NCBI GenBank assembly: GCA_031546845.1
Contig: JAVBJT010000020.1
Span: forward strand, 1-42,258
Reading direction: 5' to 3'
DNA: 42,258 nt
Source of the DNA: Azoarcus sp031546845
GTDB taxonomy: Bacteria > Pseudomonadota > Gammaproteobacteria > Burkholderiales > Rhodocyclaceae
Position numbers and translations under genes: made by a program. Below, in pieces: positions 24,908 to 32,597 of the stretch (positions within the stretch are counted from its first letter, which is position 1; every line of letters begins with the position of its first letter). The notes under the pieces were generated by a model. It was not told where the DNA came from. It saw only the letters and a list, made by a program, of their open reading frames with translations, and did no database searches.

Positions 24908-25594
24908 ATGAGCACGCCCCGCCGCCACGCCTGGTTCATCGCCGGCACCGACACCGGCATCGGCAAGACCTTCGTCACCTGCGCGCTGCTCCACACCGCG
25001 CGCGCCCAAGGCTATACAGCCCTGGGTATGAAGCCGGTCGCTGCCGGTGCCGACCCGGTCGGCGGTGAATGGATCAATGAAGATACCGCGCGCCTGCGCG
25101 CCGCAAGCAGCCTTGATCCCAGCCCGGCGCTCATCACCCCCTACTGCCTGCGCAGCCCGATCGCCCCCCACATCGCCGCGGCGGAAGAAGGCATTGCGAT
25201 CACCCCCGCCCCCATCCTTGCCGCCTTCGCCGAACTGCAAAGCCGCGCAGACGTCGTGCTAGTCGAAGGCGTCGGCGGCTTCCGAGTACCGCTCGGCGAG
25301 CGCTATGACACCGCCGACCTCGTCCGCGACCTCGGCTTGCCCATGATCCTCATCGTCGGCATGCGGCTAGGCTGCCTCAACCACGCTTTGCTCACCGCGG
25401 AAGCCATCGCCGCGCGCGGCCAGCAACTCGCCGGCTGGGTCGCCAACCGAATCGACCCATGCATGCCGCACTTCGACGCCAACCTCGCCACACTCGCCGA
25501 CCTCCTCGACGCCCCACTGCTGGGTATCGTCCCCCACCTTGAAAACGGCAATGCGGCCCAAGCCGCCACCGCGCTGCGGCTGCCGTTCAACTGA
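24908..25594 (+). CDS. bioD: Dethiobiotin synthetase BioD
   Basis: BioD carboxylates DAPA with ATP and CO2 to dethiobiotin. The product has the P-loop GTDTGIGKTF (13-22), MKPVAAGAD, a catalytic-region EGVGGFRVPL, and GLPMILIVGMRLGCLNHALL. I prefer the ATG at 24908 because AAAGGA lies 7 nt upstream and the protein then begins just before the P-loop strand. An ATG at 24878, overlapping the bioC stop and preceded by GAGGA, would add ten charged residues. It is the last gene of the operon; bioB is not in this window. No intrinsic terminator in the bioD direction is visible. Confidence 0.94.
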   Translation: MSTPRRHAWFIAGTDTGIGKTFVTCALLHTARAQGYTALGMKPVAAGADPVGGEWINEDTARLRAASSLDPSPALITPYCLRSPIAPHIAAAEEGIAITPAPILAAFAELQSRADVVLVEGVGGFRVPLGERYDTADLVRDLGLPMILIVGMRLGCLNHALLTAEAIAARGQQLAGWVANRIDPCMPHFDANLATLADLLDAPLLGIVPHLENGNAAQAATALRLPFN

Positions 25595-25633
25595 AACAGA
25601 CACTGAAATACGCAAGCAAACGCTGACTGGCAA

Positions 25634-25676
25634 TAAAAAAGGTTCATCGCGCCTTCCCGAGAAAACGCGATGAACC
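25634..25676 (-). terminator. Second (distal) terminator of tmRNA
   Basis: An 11-bp perfect stem, GGTTCATCGCG (25641-25651) with CGCGATGAACC (25666-25676), is followed on the minus strand by a T-run (25634-25640). It reads as an intrinsic terminator for leftward transcription. It would not work as one for bioD because the plus strand continues with As. Confidence 0.7.
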
Positions 25677-25720
25677 AAAAAAAATGGCCTACTTCAAAAA
25701 ATTACATGAAGTAAGCCATT
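25677..25720 (-). terminator. First terminator of tmRNA
   Basis: A 14-bp stem (25683-25696 with 25707-25720, one G-U pair) with a 10-nt loop is followed on the minus strand by eight Ts (25677-25684, partly within the stem base). It begins 17 nt after the tmRNA CCA end. Confidence 0.8.
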
Positions 25721-25737
25721 GATTTAAAACAGACTAT

Positions 25738-26114
25738 TGGTGGAGCCGGGGGGAATCGAACCCCCGTCCGCAAGTCCTCTACAGACAGCTCTACATACTT
25801 ATCCGACCTATTTTATTTAACCCCCGGCTTAGCCGATCGGCGGGCCGGACGGGGGCGAGTTACCTTACCTTTAGCTGTCGCGCCAAGTAACCCGGCGCAA
25901 CTCGCGATTCTCTGTAAATGACACTGCAGCGGTCTAACTTACGCTAGAACCACCCGGCCCAGAGACATGCCGGTGCAGCGCCCGCCGGGATTAAGCGGCG
26001 AGAGCGAAACGCTCGTCGTTGGCGTTTGTAGTTTTCCAGATGGATTTACGAGGTGACTGGTCCTCGGTATGCACTGCGCTGCTTCGCAACCCACGTCGAA
26101 GCCAGGTCGGCCCC
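25738..26114 (-). ncRNA. ssrA: Transfer-messenger RNA (tmRNA)
   Basis: tmRNA rescues stalled ribosomes and tags the incomplete protein for proteolysis. On the minus strand the 5' end GGGGCCG (26108-26114) pairs with CGGCUCC just before the A-CCA 3' end (25738-25740), including one G-U pair as in E. coli. The T-arm GGTTCGATTCCCCCC is intact. The tag frame ends at 25991 and reads ANDERFALAA followed by TAA (25991-26023), a typical betaproteobacterial tag. The total of 377 nt is normal. It lies between bioD and the HD-GYP gene, and two tandem terminators follow. Confidence 0.97.
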
Positions 26115-26276
26115 TGTTGATCATTCCTATACGGAACCAAGATATAGACGCATGGCCCATTTTTCAAGGGTCCAATGAGTGTAACACGGGAGGCTGAAGG
26201 CAGACCCAATCGGGTCTGGTAATTGACGCTCCTCTCGATCTGGAATGCGGGAGGCGTCGATCCGCGGGTCGGCAAT

Positions 26277-26282
26277 TATAAT
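26277..26282 (+). promoter_or_regulatory. Candidate -10 element for the HD-GYP gene
   Basis: TATAAT lies 52 nt before the chosen ATG at 26335. It argues against the in-frame ATG at 26281, which overlaps it. The rest of the 220-bp spacer back to tmRNA should also hold the leftward ssrA promoter, for which no clear consensus was found. Confidence 0.4.
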
Positions 26283-26334
26283 GACCATGACTATTTCAAT
26301 TGGCGCCGCCAAAGCGCCCTATAAAGACAACGTC

Positions 26335-27411
26335 ATGGATATTCTGATCGTCGACGACACGGCGTTGAACCTTGTGCTGATGGAGAAGCTTGCAACCCGC
26401 ACGCCGGGCCGTCGGGTTCATAGCTTTTCTCACTCGGCCAAGGCGCTGGAATGGTGCGCGCGCAATGAGCTCGATCTGATCATCGTCGATTACATGATGC
26501 CGGAGGTCGACGGCCTCGAATTCATCCGCCGTGTACGCTCATGGCGCCGCCATGACGATGTGCCGGTATTGATGGTGACGGCGAACAATGAGCGCACGGT
26601 GCGTTACCAAGCGCTTGAACTGGGCGCCAACGATTTTCTCAATAAGCCGATCGACGTCCACGAATTCGAACCGCGCGTGCGCAATATGTTGAAGCTGCGC
26701 GAGGCTCATCTTTCCACTCGCTTGCGCGCGGAGGCTTTGGCCGATGCGGTGCGCGAGGCAACGGCGGAGATTCTGGCGCGCGAACGCGAGACGATCATGC
26801 GCTTGGCGCGCGCAGCGGAATTTCGCGATCCGGATACAGGCACGCATATTCAACGCATGTCTCATTATTCGGCGGTGATCGCGCGCCGCCTTGGGTGTGA
26901 CGAGAACTACGTGGAAACGATCTTTCTGGCAGCCCCCATGCACGACGTGGGGAAGCTCGGCATTCCAGACCACATTCTGCTCAAGCGCGGGCCGCTGACA
27001 CCCGAGGAACTGGTGGTGATGCGGCGCCACCCGATCATCGGCCACGATATCTTGAAAGGCTCGTCGTCGAACGTGGTGGAACTGGGCGCGACCATCGCGC
27101 TGACGCACCATGAAAAATTCAATGGCAGCGGTTATCCGCGACAACTCGCCGGAGAGGCGATTCCGCTAGCGGGCAGAATCGTCGCCGTGGCCGATGTGTT
27201 CGATGCGCTGACTTCGAGCCGCGCTTACAAAACAGGTTGGCCGATGGAGGAGGCAGCGGCTTTTCTGCGCCGTGGCAGCGGCATTCATTTCGATCCGGAT
27301 TGCGTCGATGCGCTGCTGAGCGAATGGGATGAAGTCGCCGCCATCCGCGGCCGTTTCAACGAACAGCCCGATCCACCCCAAGACCCTGACGATCCGTTCA
27401 TCGACCGCTAA
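26335..27411 (+). CDS. Response regulator with HD-GYP phosphodiesterase domain (RpfG-like)
   Basis: The 358-residue protein joins a receiver domain (phosphoacceptor Asp52 in IIVDYMMPEVDG, Lys in FLNKPIDVHEFE) through a helical linker to an HD-GYP domain. Catalytic motifs are intact: HD in MHDVGKLGIPDH (His203/Asp204), HHE at 258-260 and GSGYP at 264-268. Such proteins hydrolyse cyclic di-GMP in response to a histidine kinase. No kinase gene is adjacent, so the partner is encoded elsewhere. I chose the ATG at 26335 because it starts at the receiver's first strand (MDILIVDD) and lies downstream of a TATAAT. Confidence 0.92.
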   Translation: MDILIVDDTALNLVLMEKLATRTPGRRVHSFSHSAKALEWCARNELDLIIVDYMMPEVDGLEFIRRVRSWRRHDDVPVLMVTANNERTVRYQALELGANDFLNKPIDVHEFEPRVRNMLKLREAHLSTRLRAEALADAVREATAEILARERETIMRLARAAEFRDPDTGTHIQRMSHYSAVIARRLGCDENYVETIFLAAPMHDVGKLGIPDHILLKRGPLTPEELVVMRRHPIIGHDILKGSSSNVVELGATIALTHHEKFNGSGYPRQLAGEAIPLAGRIVAVADVFDALTSSRAYKTGWPMEEAAAFLRRGSGIHFDPDCVDALLSEWDEVAAIRGRFNEQPDPPQDPDDPFIDR

Positions 27412-27535
27412 TACGGCTTCGCCTTCAACCGCCTAACTTCGCTGGGTCGCCTTGTCGTGCTACAGCACTGCCTTCGGCTCCCCGCCTCGTTATCGGGTCA
27501 AATGAGCGCTTGAATGCAAACCCGTATAAGCGCAA

Positions 27536-27934
27536 TCACGCGGGAAGGTGGCCGGCGCGCTCGATCAATTCGACCTTGTATCCGTCCGGGTCTTCAACAA
27601 AGGCGATCACCGTCGTGCCGTGTTTCATCGGCCCTGCTTCGCGCACAACCTTGCCGCCGCGAGCCCGGATGTCGTCGCACGCCTTTTTCGCATCCGCGAC
27701 TTCAATGGCGATATGGCCGTAGGCTGTGCCAATTTCGTACTGTTCTACCCCCCAGTTGTGGGTCAGCTCGATCACCGCGCCATCGACTTCGTCCCCATAA
27801 CCGATGAAAGCCAGGGTAAAGCGGCCTTCCGGGTAATCGTGGCGGCGCAGCAGGCGCATACCGAGCACTTCGGTGTAAAAGGCCAGCGCGCGGTCAAGAT
27901 CGCCAACACGCAACATGGTGTGTAAAAGCCGCAT
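27536..27934 (-). CDS. gloA: Lactoylglutathione lyase (glyoxalase I)
   Basis: GloA isomerises the methylglyoxal-glutathione hemithioacetal to S-lactoylglutathione. The 132-residue protein begins MRLLHTMLRVGDLDRALAFY with metal ligand His5. Further conserved ligands lie in AVIELTHNWG (Glu), YGHIAIEV (His) and YKVELIER (Glu). It is 2 nt after the stop of the upstream YgjP-like gene, and GAGAGGA in that gene's end serves as the ribosome-binding site. It closes the leftward ffh-to-gloA series. Confidence 0.95.
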   Translation of the reverse strand: MRLLHTMLRVGDLDRALAFYTEVLGMRLLRRHDYPEGRFTLAFIGYGDEVDGAVIELTHNWGVEQYEIGTAYGHIAIEVADAKKACDDIRARGGKVVREAGPMKHGTTVIAFVEDPDGYKVELIERAGHLPA

Positions 27935-27936
27935 GA

Positions 27937-28734
27937 TCAATCCTCTCGTATCGTAGGAGGTAAACAAGATTCGTCGATAACCGGCAAGCTGGCGGCGGCT
28001 TGTCGCAAGCGTATCCGCGCACCGTGCCAATCCGGGTAAAGCGATTCGACAATGGCCCAAAAGCGCGGGGAATGGTTCATTTCCACAAGATGGGCCACTT
28101 CGTGAGCGACAACGTAGTCGATCAAAGCCGGCGCCAAGTGGATCAAGCGCCAATGCAGACGAATACCGCTTGCCCGGCTGCAACTGCCCCAGCGGGTACG
28201 GGCGTTGGACAGACGCACGGTGGGGCTTGCCCGGCCAAGACGCGCGCAGAACTCATCGACACGGCCACGATACCCAGCTAGCGCACGTGCTTGCAACGCA
28301 CGGATAAATTCGCGCGCGCTGAATTTCGCGGCGGGCAGCCAGAGCTCTTCCACCCCGTCCGCCGCCATACGCCACTGCGCGGCCCGCGCCCTGGCATCGA
28401 GCGGGTAAACGACTCGCAAACGCGCGGTTTGCCCATGGAGGGGAAAAATCACGCCGTCTTCCAGTACAAAAGAGGGCTGAGCCAAAAGCTGCGCGCGTGC
28501 TTCGATACGATCCAGCAGCCAGCGCCCGTGCTCATGTATGAAACGATCGATCTGGCGCAACGACGTGCCCAGCGGAACGGCCACGCGCGGGCCGCGATGA
28601 TCGACCTGAAGCGCAAAGGAGCGCCGCCGCGCGGAACGACGCAGGCAAAGCACGAGCTCGCGGCCCTCGACGACGATCCGATGCTGTGTTTCAGCCACCG
28701 CCACACGCGCCACGATCAGGGGCGTTCTTCCCAT
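27937..28734 (-). CDS. YgjP-like zinc metallopeptidase (DUF45/M48-type)
   Basis: The 265-residue protein has the zinc motif HEVAHLVEMNHSPRFW (HExxH with the third ligand His a few residues on). It is preceded by TRWGSCSRASGIRLHWRLIH, the YgjP/DUF45 signature. The N-terminal half contains LVLCLRRSARRRSFALQVD and a helix RQIDRFIHEHGRWLLDRI typical of the family. It is probably cytoplasmic; the substrate is unknown. Its ATG at 28734 lies 19 nt inside the end of the CinA-N-like gene, and gloA follows after 2 nt. Confidence 0.88.
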   Translation of the reverse strand: MGRTPLIVARVAVAETQHRIVVEGRELVLCLRRSARRRSFALQVDHRGPRVAVPLGTSLRQIDRFIHEHGRWLLDRIEARAQLLAQPSFVLEDGVIFPLHGQTARLRVVYPLDARARAAQWRMAADGVEELWLPAAKFSAREFIRALQARALAGYRGRVDEFCARLGRASPTVRLSNARTRWGSCSRASGIRLHWRLIHLAPALIDYVVAHEVAHLVEMNHSPRFWAIVESLYPDWHGARIRLRQAAASLPVIDESCLPPTIRED

Positions 28735-29465
28735 GAGTAGCCGCGCGTGGTCATGCCGGCCTTGATCCGTGCCATGGCTTGCGCCACCGCCGCCGCCGGC
28801 CCTTTCATACCCAGTTCGAGCGAGCGCCGCCCGCCCTCTCCAGCGATGGTCGGCAGGCTGAACAAAGAGGCTGTGGGAAAGGCCGCGGCCAACTCGCGCA
28901 TCAGATCCATCAGTTGCCCTTCATATACATCCCACACGGTGATGGCCTGCTCGACGTAGTCTTCGATGTGATGTAGATGGACATAACGGGTATCGAGCAC
29001 CCATTCGACCATCGGCCAGGCCATGATCGGGAAACCGGGAACGAAGTAATGCGCCCGGATGGAGAACCCCGGAATACGGTTGTAGGGATTCGGAATGACC
29101 TCGCTACCCACCGGGAAAACGCCCATTTGCAGGCGCTCAGGCGTGGTCTCCGCGCCAAAGCGGCCACGGATTTCGGTTTCCGCCACCGGGTGCAAGGCCA
29201 ATGCCACATCCAACGCGGCCGCGGCGCTTTCGCGTGTGCGGTCGTCCGGCGTGGCGCCGATGCCGCCAAAACTGAATACGGTATCGCCGCTGGCGAAGGT
29301 CTGGCGCAAAGTCTCGGTCAGCCGCGCGGGATCGTCGCCGACATAACGCGCCCAGCCAAGCCGGAGGCCGCGTGCGGCAAGCAATTCGATCAGCTTTGCC
29401 AGATGTTTATCGCTATGGCGCCCCGACAGGATTTCATCGCCAACAATCAACGCACCGAAATTCAT
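28716..29465 (-). CDS. CinA N-terminal-domain / molybdopterin-binding family protein
   Basis: The 249-residue protein is a MoaB/Mog-type molybdopterin-binding fold as in the N-terminal half of CinA. It starts MNFGALIVGDEILSGRHSD and has the typical FSFGGIGATPDDRTRESAA. The C-terminal nicotinamide-nucleotide amidase domain of full-length CinA is absent. Its role is unproven; related CinA domains act in pyridine-nucleotide recycling. The ATG overlaps the EI24 gene stop (ATGA). Upstream is the EI24 gene and downstream a YgjP-like peptidase. Confidence 0.87.
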   Translation of the reverse strand: MNFGALIVGDEILSGRHSDKHLAKLIELLAARGLRLGWARYVGDDPARLTETLRQTFASGDTVFSFGGIGATPDDRTRESAAAALDVALALHPVAETEIRGRFGAETTPERLQMGVFPVGSEVIPNPYNRIPGFSIRAHYFVPGFPIMAWPMVEWVLDTRYVHLHHIEDYVEQAITVWDVYEGQLMDLMRELAAAFPTASLFSLPTIAGEGGRRSLELGMKGPAAAVAQAMARIKAGMTTRGYSWEERP

Positions 29466-30247
29466 TTCACTCCCCGCGGCAATTCCCCCGCGACCGGATC
29501 AAGTACGGTTACACCTCTGGCGTTGCGTTCCTGGCGTAGCGCATCGAGCATGAAATGCACGAACGCAAGGCCAGAAAACGCGGGCGCCACCACATTGATG
29601 AACGGTATGTAGGCCAATACCGCGCAACCGCTGCCGAGCATCAGCATCGGCAAGCGTTTTTCCTTGGGCAAACGGCCGAGCTCAAGCGCGTCGGCGTGCA
29701 GCATCAGCGCATCGTAACCAAACGCTTTCTGGTTCAGCCAGGCAGTCAGCAACACCGAGGCGATCAGGCCGACACCTGGAATCAGCCAAAAAGGCAGCGA
29801 TACGACAAGCCCCACGATGAACAGCAGCAACGCCATAAAGGCATTCCACGCGCTCCCCAGATTGGAGCCGCCGCGGCGTTTTTCTAGATCGGCGTAATCG
29901 CGCAGGGCCACCCGCTCCAGCATGGCCGGCAGTGCCACCACCGCTACAAGCAGCGCGGCGGTCACGTAAATCAGCGGGAGAAATGCCAGTACAACGGCAA
30001 TCTTGATCAATATCAGCGCGACAGCGGCACCCGTGTCGGAAGCGCCGAGCCATTCGCCAACCATCGGCCAGCTTTCCACCCACCCCACGATCGTGGCGAT
30101 GAGGGGAAACCACGACCACACCGCCACAATCAACCAAACCGCCATCGAAACGAGGCCGGGCCACAGCAAATGCCAAAATACATCCCGTCGCACCAAGCTG
30201 CGCAACGCACGGCCAAAAGCGAACAGGATGTCGCGCACAGGACTCAC
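29462..30247 (-). CDS. EI24-domain (CysZ-like) inner-membrane protein
   Basis: The 261-residue protein has four to five long hydrophobic segments and an amphipathic N-terminal stretch FAFGRALRSLVRRDVFWHL. LLFIVGLVVSLPFWLIPGVG and MLGSGCAVLAYIPFINVVAP resemble the EI24/CysZ family. CysZ members take up sulfate; no sulfur gene is near, so that role is not assumed. The initiation codon is GTG (30245-30247), overlapping the ffh stop by 4 nt; translation is probably coupled to ffh. Confidence 0.83.
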   Translation of the reverse strand: MSPVRDILFAFGRALRSLVRRDVFWHLLWPGLVSMAVWLIVAVWSWFPLIATIVGWVESWPMVGEWLGASDTGAAVALILIKIAVVLAFLPLIYVTAALLVAVVALPAMLERVALRDYADLEKRRGGSNLGSAWNAFMALLLFIVGLVVSLPFWLIPGVGLIASVLLTAWLNQKAFGYDALMLHADALELGRLPKEKRLPMLMLGSGCAVLAYIPFINVVAPAFSGLAFVHFMLDALRQERNARGVTVLDPVAGELPRGVK

Positions 30248-31602
30248 TGCATCGCACCGGGCAGCATGCCCTTCATGCCACGCATGAGCTTGTGTATGCC
30301 ACCCTTGGAAATGTGCTTCATCACCTTCTGAGTTTGCTCGAATTGGTTAAGAAGGCGATTCACCTCCTGTACCGTCGCCCCGGAACCGGCGGCCACGCGC
30401 CGTTTTCGGCTGGCTTTGAGCAATTCGGGCTTGGCCCGTTCGAGCGGCGTCATCGAATTGATGATGGCTTCGACCCGGCCAATGACCCTCTCCTCAGCCC
30501 CGCCCTGAAGCTGACTGGCAGCCTGGGCGAACTGGGCCGGCAGCTTGTCGATCATGCCGGAAATGCCGCCCATCTTGCGCATCTGAACGATTTGCTCTTT
30601 GAAATCGTTCAGATCGAAACCCTTCCCCGTCTTGAGCTTTTGCGCGAAAGCACGCGCCTTTTCCTCATCGACACTGCGGCGTGCATCTTCGACCAGACCA
30701 AGAATGTCGCCCATGCCGAGGATGCGGCTCGCCATCCGAACAGGGTGAAAGGGCTCCAGGCCGGACAGCGTCTCGCCGACCCCGGCAAATTTCAATGGCT
30801 TGCCGGTAACGTGGCGCACCGATAAAGCCGCGCCGCCGCGCGCATCGCCATCGAGCTTGGTCAGCACCACCCCGGTCAGCGGCAAGGCTTCATTGAACGC
30901 GCGCGCGGTATTGACCGCATCCTGGCCGAGCATGGCATCGACGACGAACAAGGTTTCGATCGGCTGCAGCGCGGCATGTAGTGCCTTGATCTCGGCCATC
31001 ATCGCTTCGTCGATGGCAAGCCGGCCGGCGGTATCGACCAGCAGCACATCCGCATGATGCTTGCGCGCGTAATCGAGCGCGGCCAGTGCGATTGCCACGG
31101 GCTCCTGCCCGACGCTGGCAGGGAAGAAATCGACGCCAGCCTGGCCAGCCACGGTTTTCAACTGCTCGATCGCCGCTGGACGATAAACGTCGACCGATAC
31201 AACCAAAACCTTCTTTTTCTGCTCTTCCTTGAGGTGCTTGGCGAGTTTGCCGGTGGTAGTGGTCTTGCCCGCCCCCTGCAGCCCCGCCATCAACACCACA
31301 GCGGGCGGCTGCGTGGCAAGATCGAGCCCCTGGTGGGCGCCCCCCATCAAAGCCTTCAATTCATCATGCACGATGCCGACCAGCGCCTGCCCCGGCGTCA
31401 GCGAGCCGACCACCGCCTGGCCGACCGCTTTCTCCCGAACACGGGCAATGAAATCCTTCACCACCGGCAAGGCGACATCGGCCTCCAGCAAGGCCATGCG
31501 CACTTCCCTCATGGCTTCCTGGATGTTGTCCTCGGACAGGCGGGCCTGACCACGCAGGGTTTTGACGACTTTGGAAAGACGCAGCGTAAGATTGTCGAGC
31601 AT
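30244..31602 (-). CDS. ffh: Signal recognition particle protein Ffh (SRP54)
   Basis: Ffh binds 4.5S RNA and hydrophobic signal sequences and delivers ribosomes to FtsY at the membrane. The 452-residue protein has an N-terminal four-helix domain and a GTPase G domain with G1 GLQGAGKTTTTGKL (107-120), DTAGRLAIDE and TKLDGDARGG. The methionine-rich M domain (about 330-452) ends MRGMKGMLPGAMQ. It starts at an ATG (31602) and diverges from the ccsA/ypjD gene, a neighbourhood also found in E. coli. It is the first gene of a leftward series reaching gloA. Confidence 0.97.
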   Translation of the reverse strand: MLDNLTLRLSKVVKTLRGQARLSEDNIQEAMREVRMALLEADVALPVVKDFIARVREKAVGQAVVGSLTPGQALVGIVHDELKALMGGAHQGLDLATQPPAVVLMAGLQGAGKTTTTGKLAKHLKEEQKKKVLVVSVDVYRPAAIEQLKTVAGQAGVDFFPASVGQEPVAIALAALDYARKHHADVLLVDTAGRLAIDEAMMAEIKALHAALQPIETLFVVDAMLGQDAVNTARAFNEALPLTGVVLTKLDGDARGGAALSVRHVTGKPLKFAGVGETLSGLEPFHPVRMASRILGMGDILGLVEDARRSVDEEKARAFAQKLKTGKGFDLNDFKEQIVQMRKMGGISGMIDKLPAQFAQAASQLQGGAEERVIGRVEAIINSMTPLERAKPELLKASRKRRVAAGSGATVQEVNRLLNQFEQTQKVMKHISKGGIHKLMRGMKGMLPGAMQ

Positions 31603-31622
31603 GAAAAGTGCCTTTTAGTGTC

Positions 31623-31651
31623 TTCGACCAAGTTTTGACTTGGGGTAGACT
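31623..31651 (+). promoter_or_regulatory. Candidate promoter for ccsA/ypjD with inverted repeat
   Basis: TTCGAC (31623-31628) and TAGACT (31646-31651) are 17 nt apart, putting the start of transcription about 4 nt before the ATG at 31662. A perfect inverted repeat CCAAGT-TTTG-ACTTGG (31628-31643) fills the spacer and could be a regulator site shared with divergent ffh. Confidence 0.3.
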
Positions 31652-31661
31652 GCGGGTTCAT

Positions 31662-32501
31662 ATGTATTCGATTCTACTTCATCTCCTTCCCGCTTCGCTG
31701 TACGCCGGCCTCGGCGCCTGGCTGTGGCACTCCTGCGCACGGGCCAGCATGCAGGCGCCGCGCACACGCGAACGCGAATGCATGTCGCCCCGCGCGCGCA
31801 TCGTCTTGCTGGCCGCTCTGGCTACCCACGGTATCGCGCTGCATGCCGCGCTCTTCCCCGGCAACGAGATGCGCTTCGGTTTCGGCGTGGCGATTTCTTT
31901 GATGGTGTGGCTGGCAATCTGTTTCTATTGGGTAGAAACTTTCTATACTCGACTCGATGGCCTGCACGTATTGGCCATGCCGGCCGGCGCGGTCGCCAGT
32001 CTGATCCCCGCTTTTTTCCCCGGCCAACACGTTCTCGCCAATGCGGCATCGCCCGCCTTTCGCGCCCATTTCATCATCGCCATGCTGGCCTATAGCCTAT
32101 TTACGCTCGCCGCCCTGCACGCCATGCTCATGGCGGTGGCCGAACGCCACCTGCACAACGCCCGCTTCAGCCGCGCACTCGCCAACCTGCCACCTTTGCT
32201 GACAATGGAAGCGTTGCTGTTCCGCCTTATCGGCATCGCTTTTGTACTGCTGACACTGACCCTGGTTTCCGGCATCGCTTTTTCCGAGAGCCTCTTCGGC
32301 ACCGCTTTCCGTGTCGACCACAAAACCGTCTTTGCCATTATTTCCTGGCTATTGTTCGGCGCGCTGCTGTTCGGCCGCCGCGCCTGGGGATGGCGTGGCC
32401 GGGTGGCGCTGCGATGGACGCTGGCCGGCTTTATCGCGTTGATGCTGGCGTATGTCGGCAGCCGCTTCGTCGTCGAGGTTTTATTGCACCGCGCCGGTTG
32501 A
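31662..32501 (+). CDS. Cytochrome c assembly/CcsA-family membrane protein (YpjD-like)
   Basis: The 279-residue protein has about eight predicted membrane segments and belongs to the CcsA/HemX-like family. It contains HGIALHAALFPGNEMRFGFG, AHFIIAMLAYSLFTLAALHA (with a conserved His), and FRVDHKTVFAIISWLLFGAL with the conserved DHKT. E. coli YpjD, the closest contextual match, is also next to ffh. A role in haem handling or metal tolerance is suggested for the family, but the function here is inferred. I chose the ATG at 31662 over an upstream in-frame TTG because it starts directly at the first helix. Confidence 0.85.
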   Translation: MYSILLHLLPASLYAGLGAWLWHSCARASMQAPRTRERECMSPRARIVLLAALATHGIALHAALFPGNEMRFGFGVAISLMVWLAICFYWVETFYTRLDGLHVLAMPAGAVASLIPAFFPGQHVLANAASPAFRAHFIIAMLAYSLFTLAALHAMLMAVAERHLHNARFSRALANLPPLLTMEALLFRLIGIAFVLLTLTLVSGIAFSESLFGTAFRVDHKTVFAIISWLLFGALLFGRRAWGWRGRVALRWTLAGFIALMLAYVGSRFVVEVLLHRAG

Positions 32502-32597
32502 GGCCCTCCACCGAATCCAGCGGCGTCAGTGACCGACTCCCTTTACAAGCACGCGCATGGCGTGCAAGATCACATGTCAGTTAATTAAGAACGGAAC

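Noticed and set aside
32549..32597. Sigma-54 promoter before pilB
   Set aside because: GGC and TGC pairs occur, but not with the required -24/-12 spacing; only a short GCACGC/GCGTGC inverted repeat is real.
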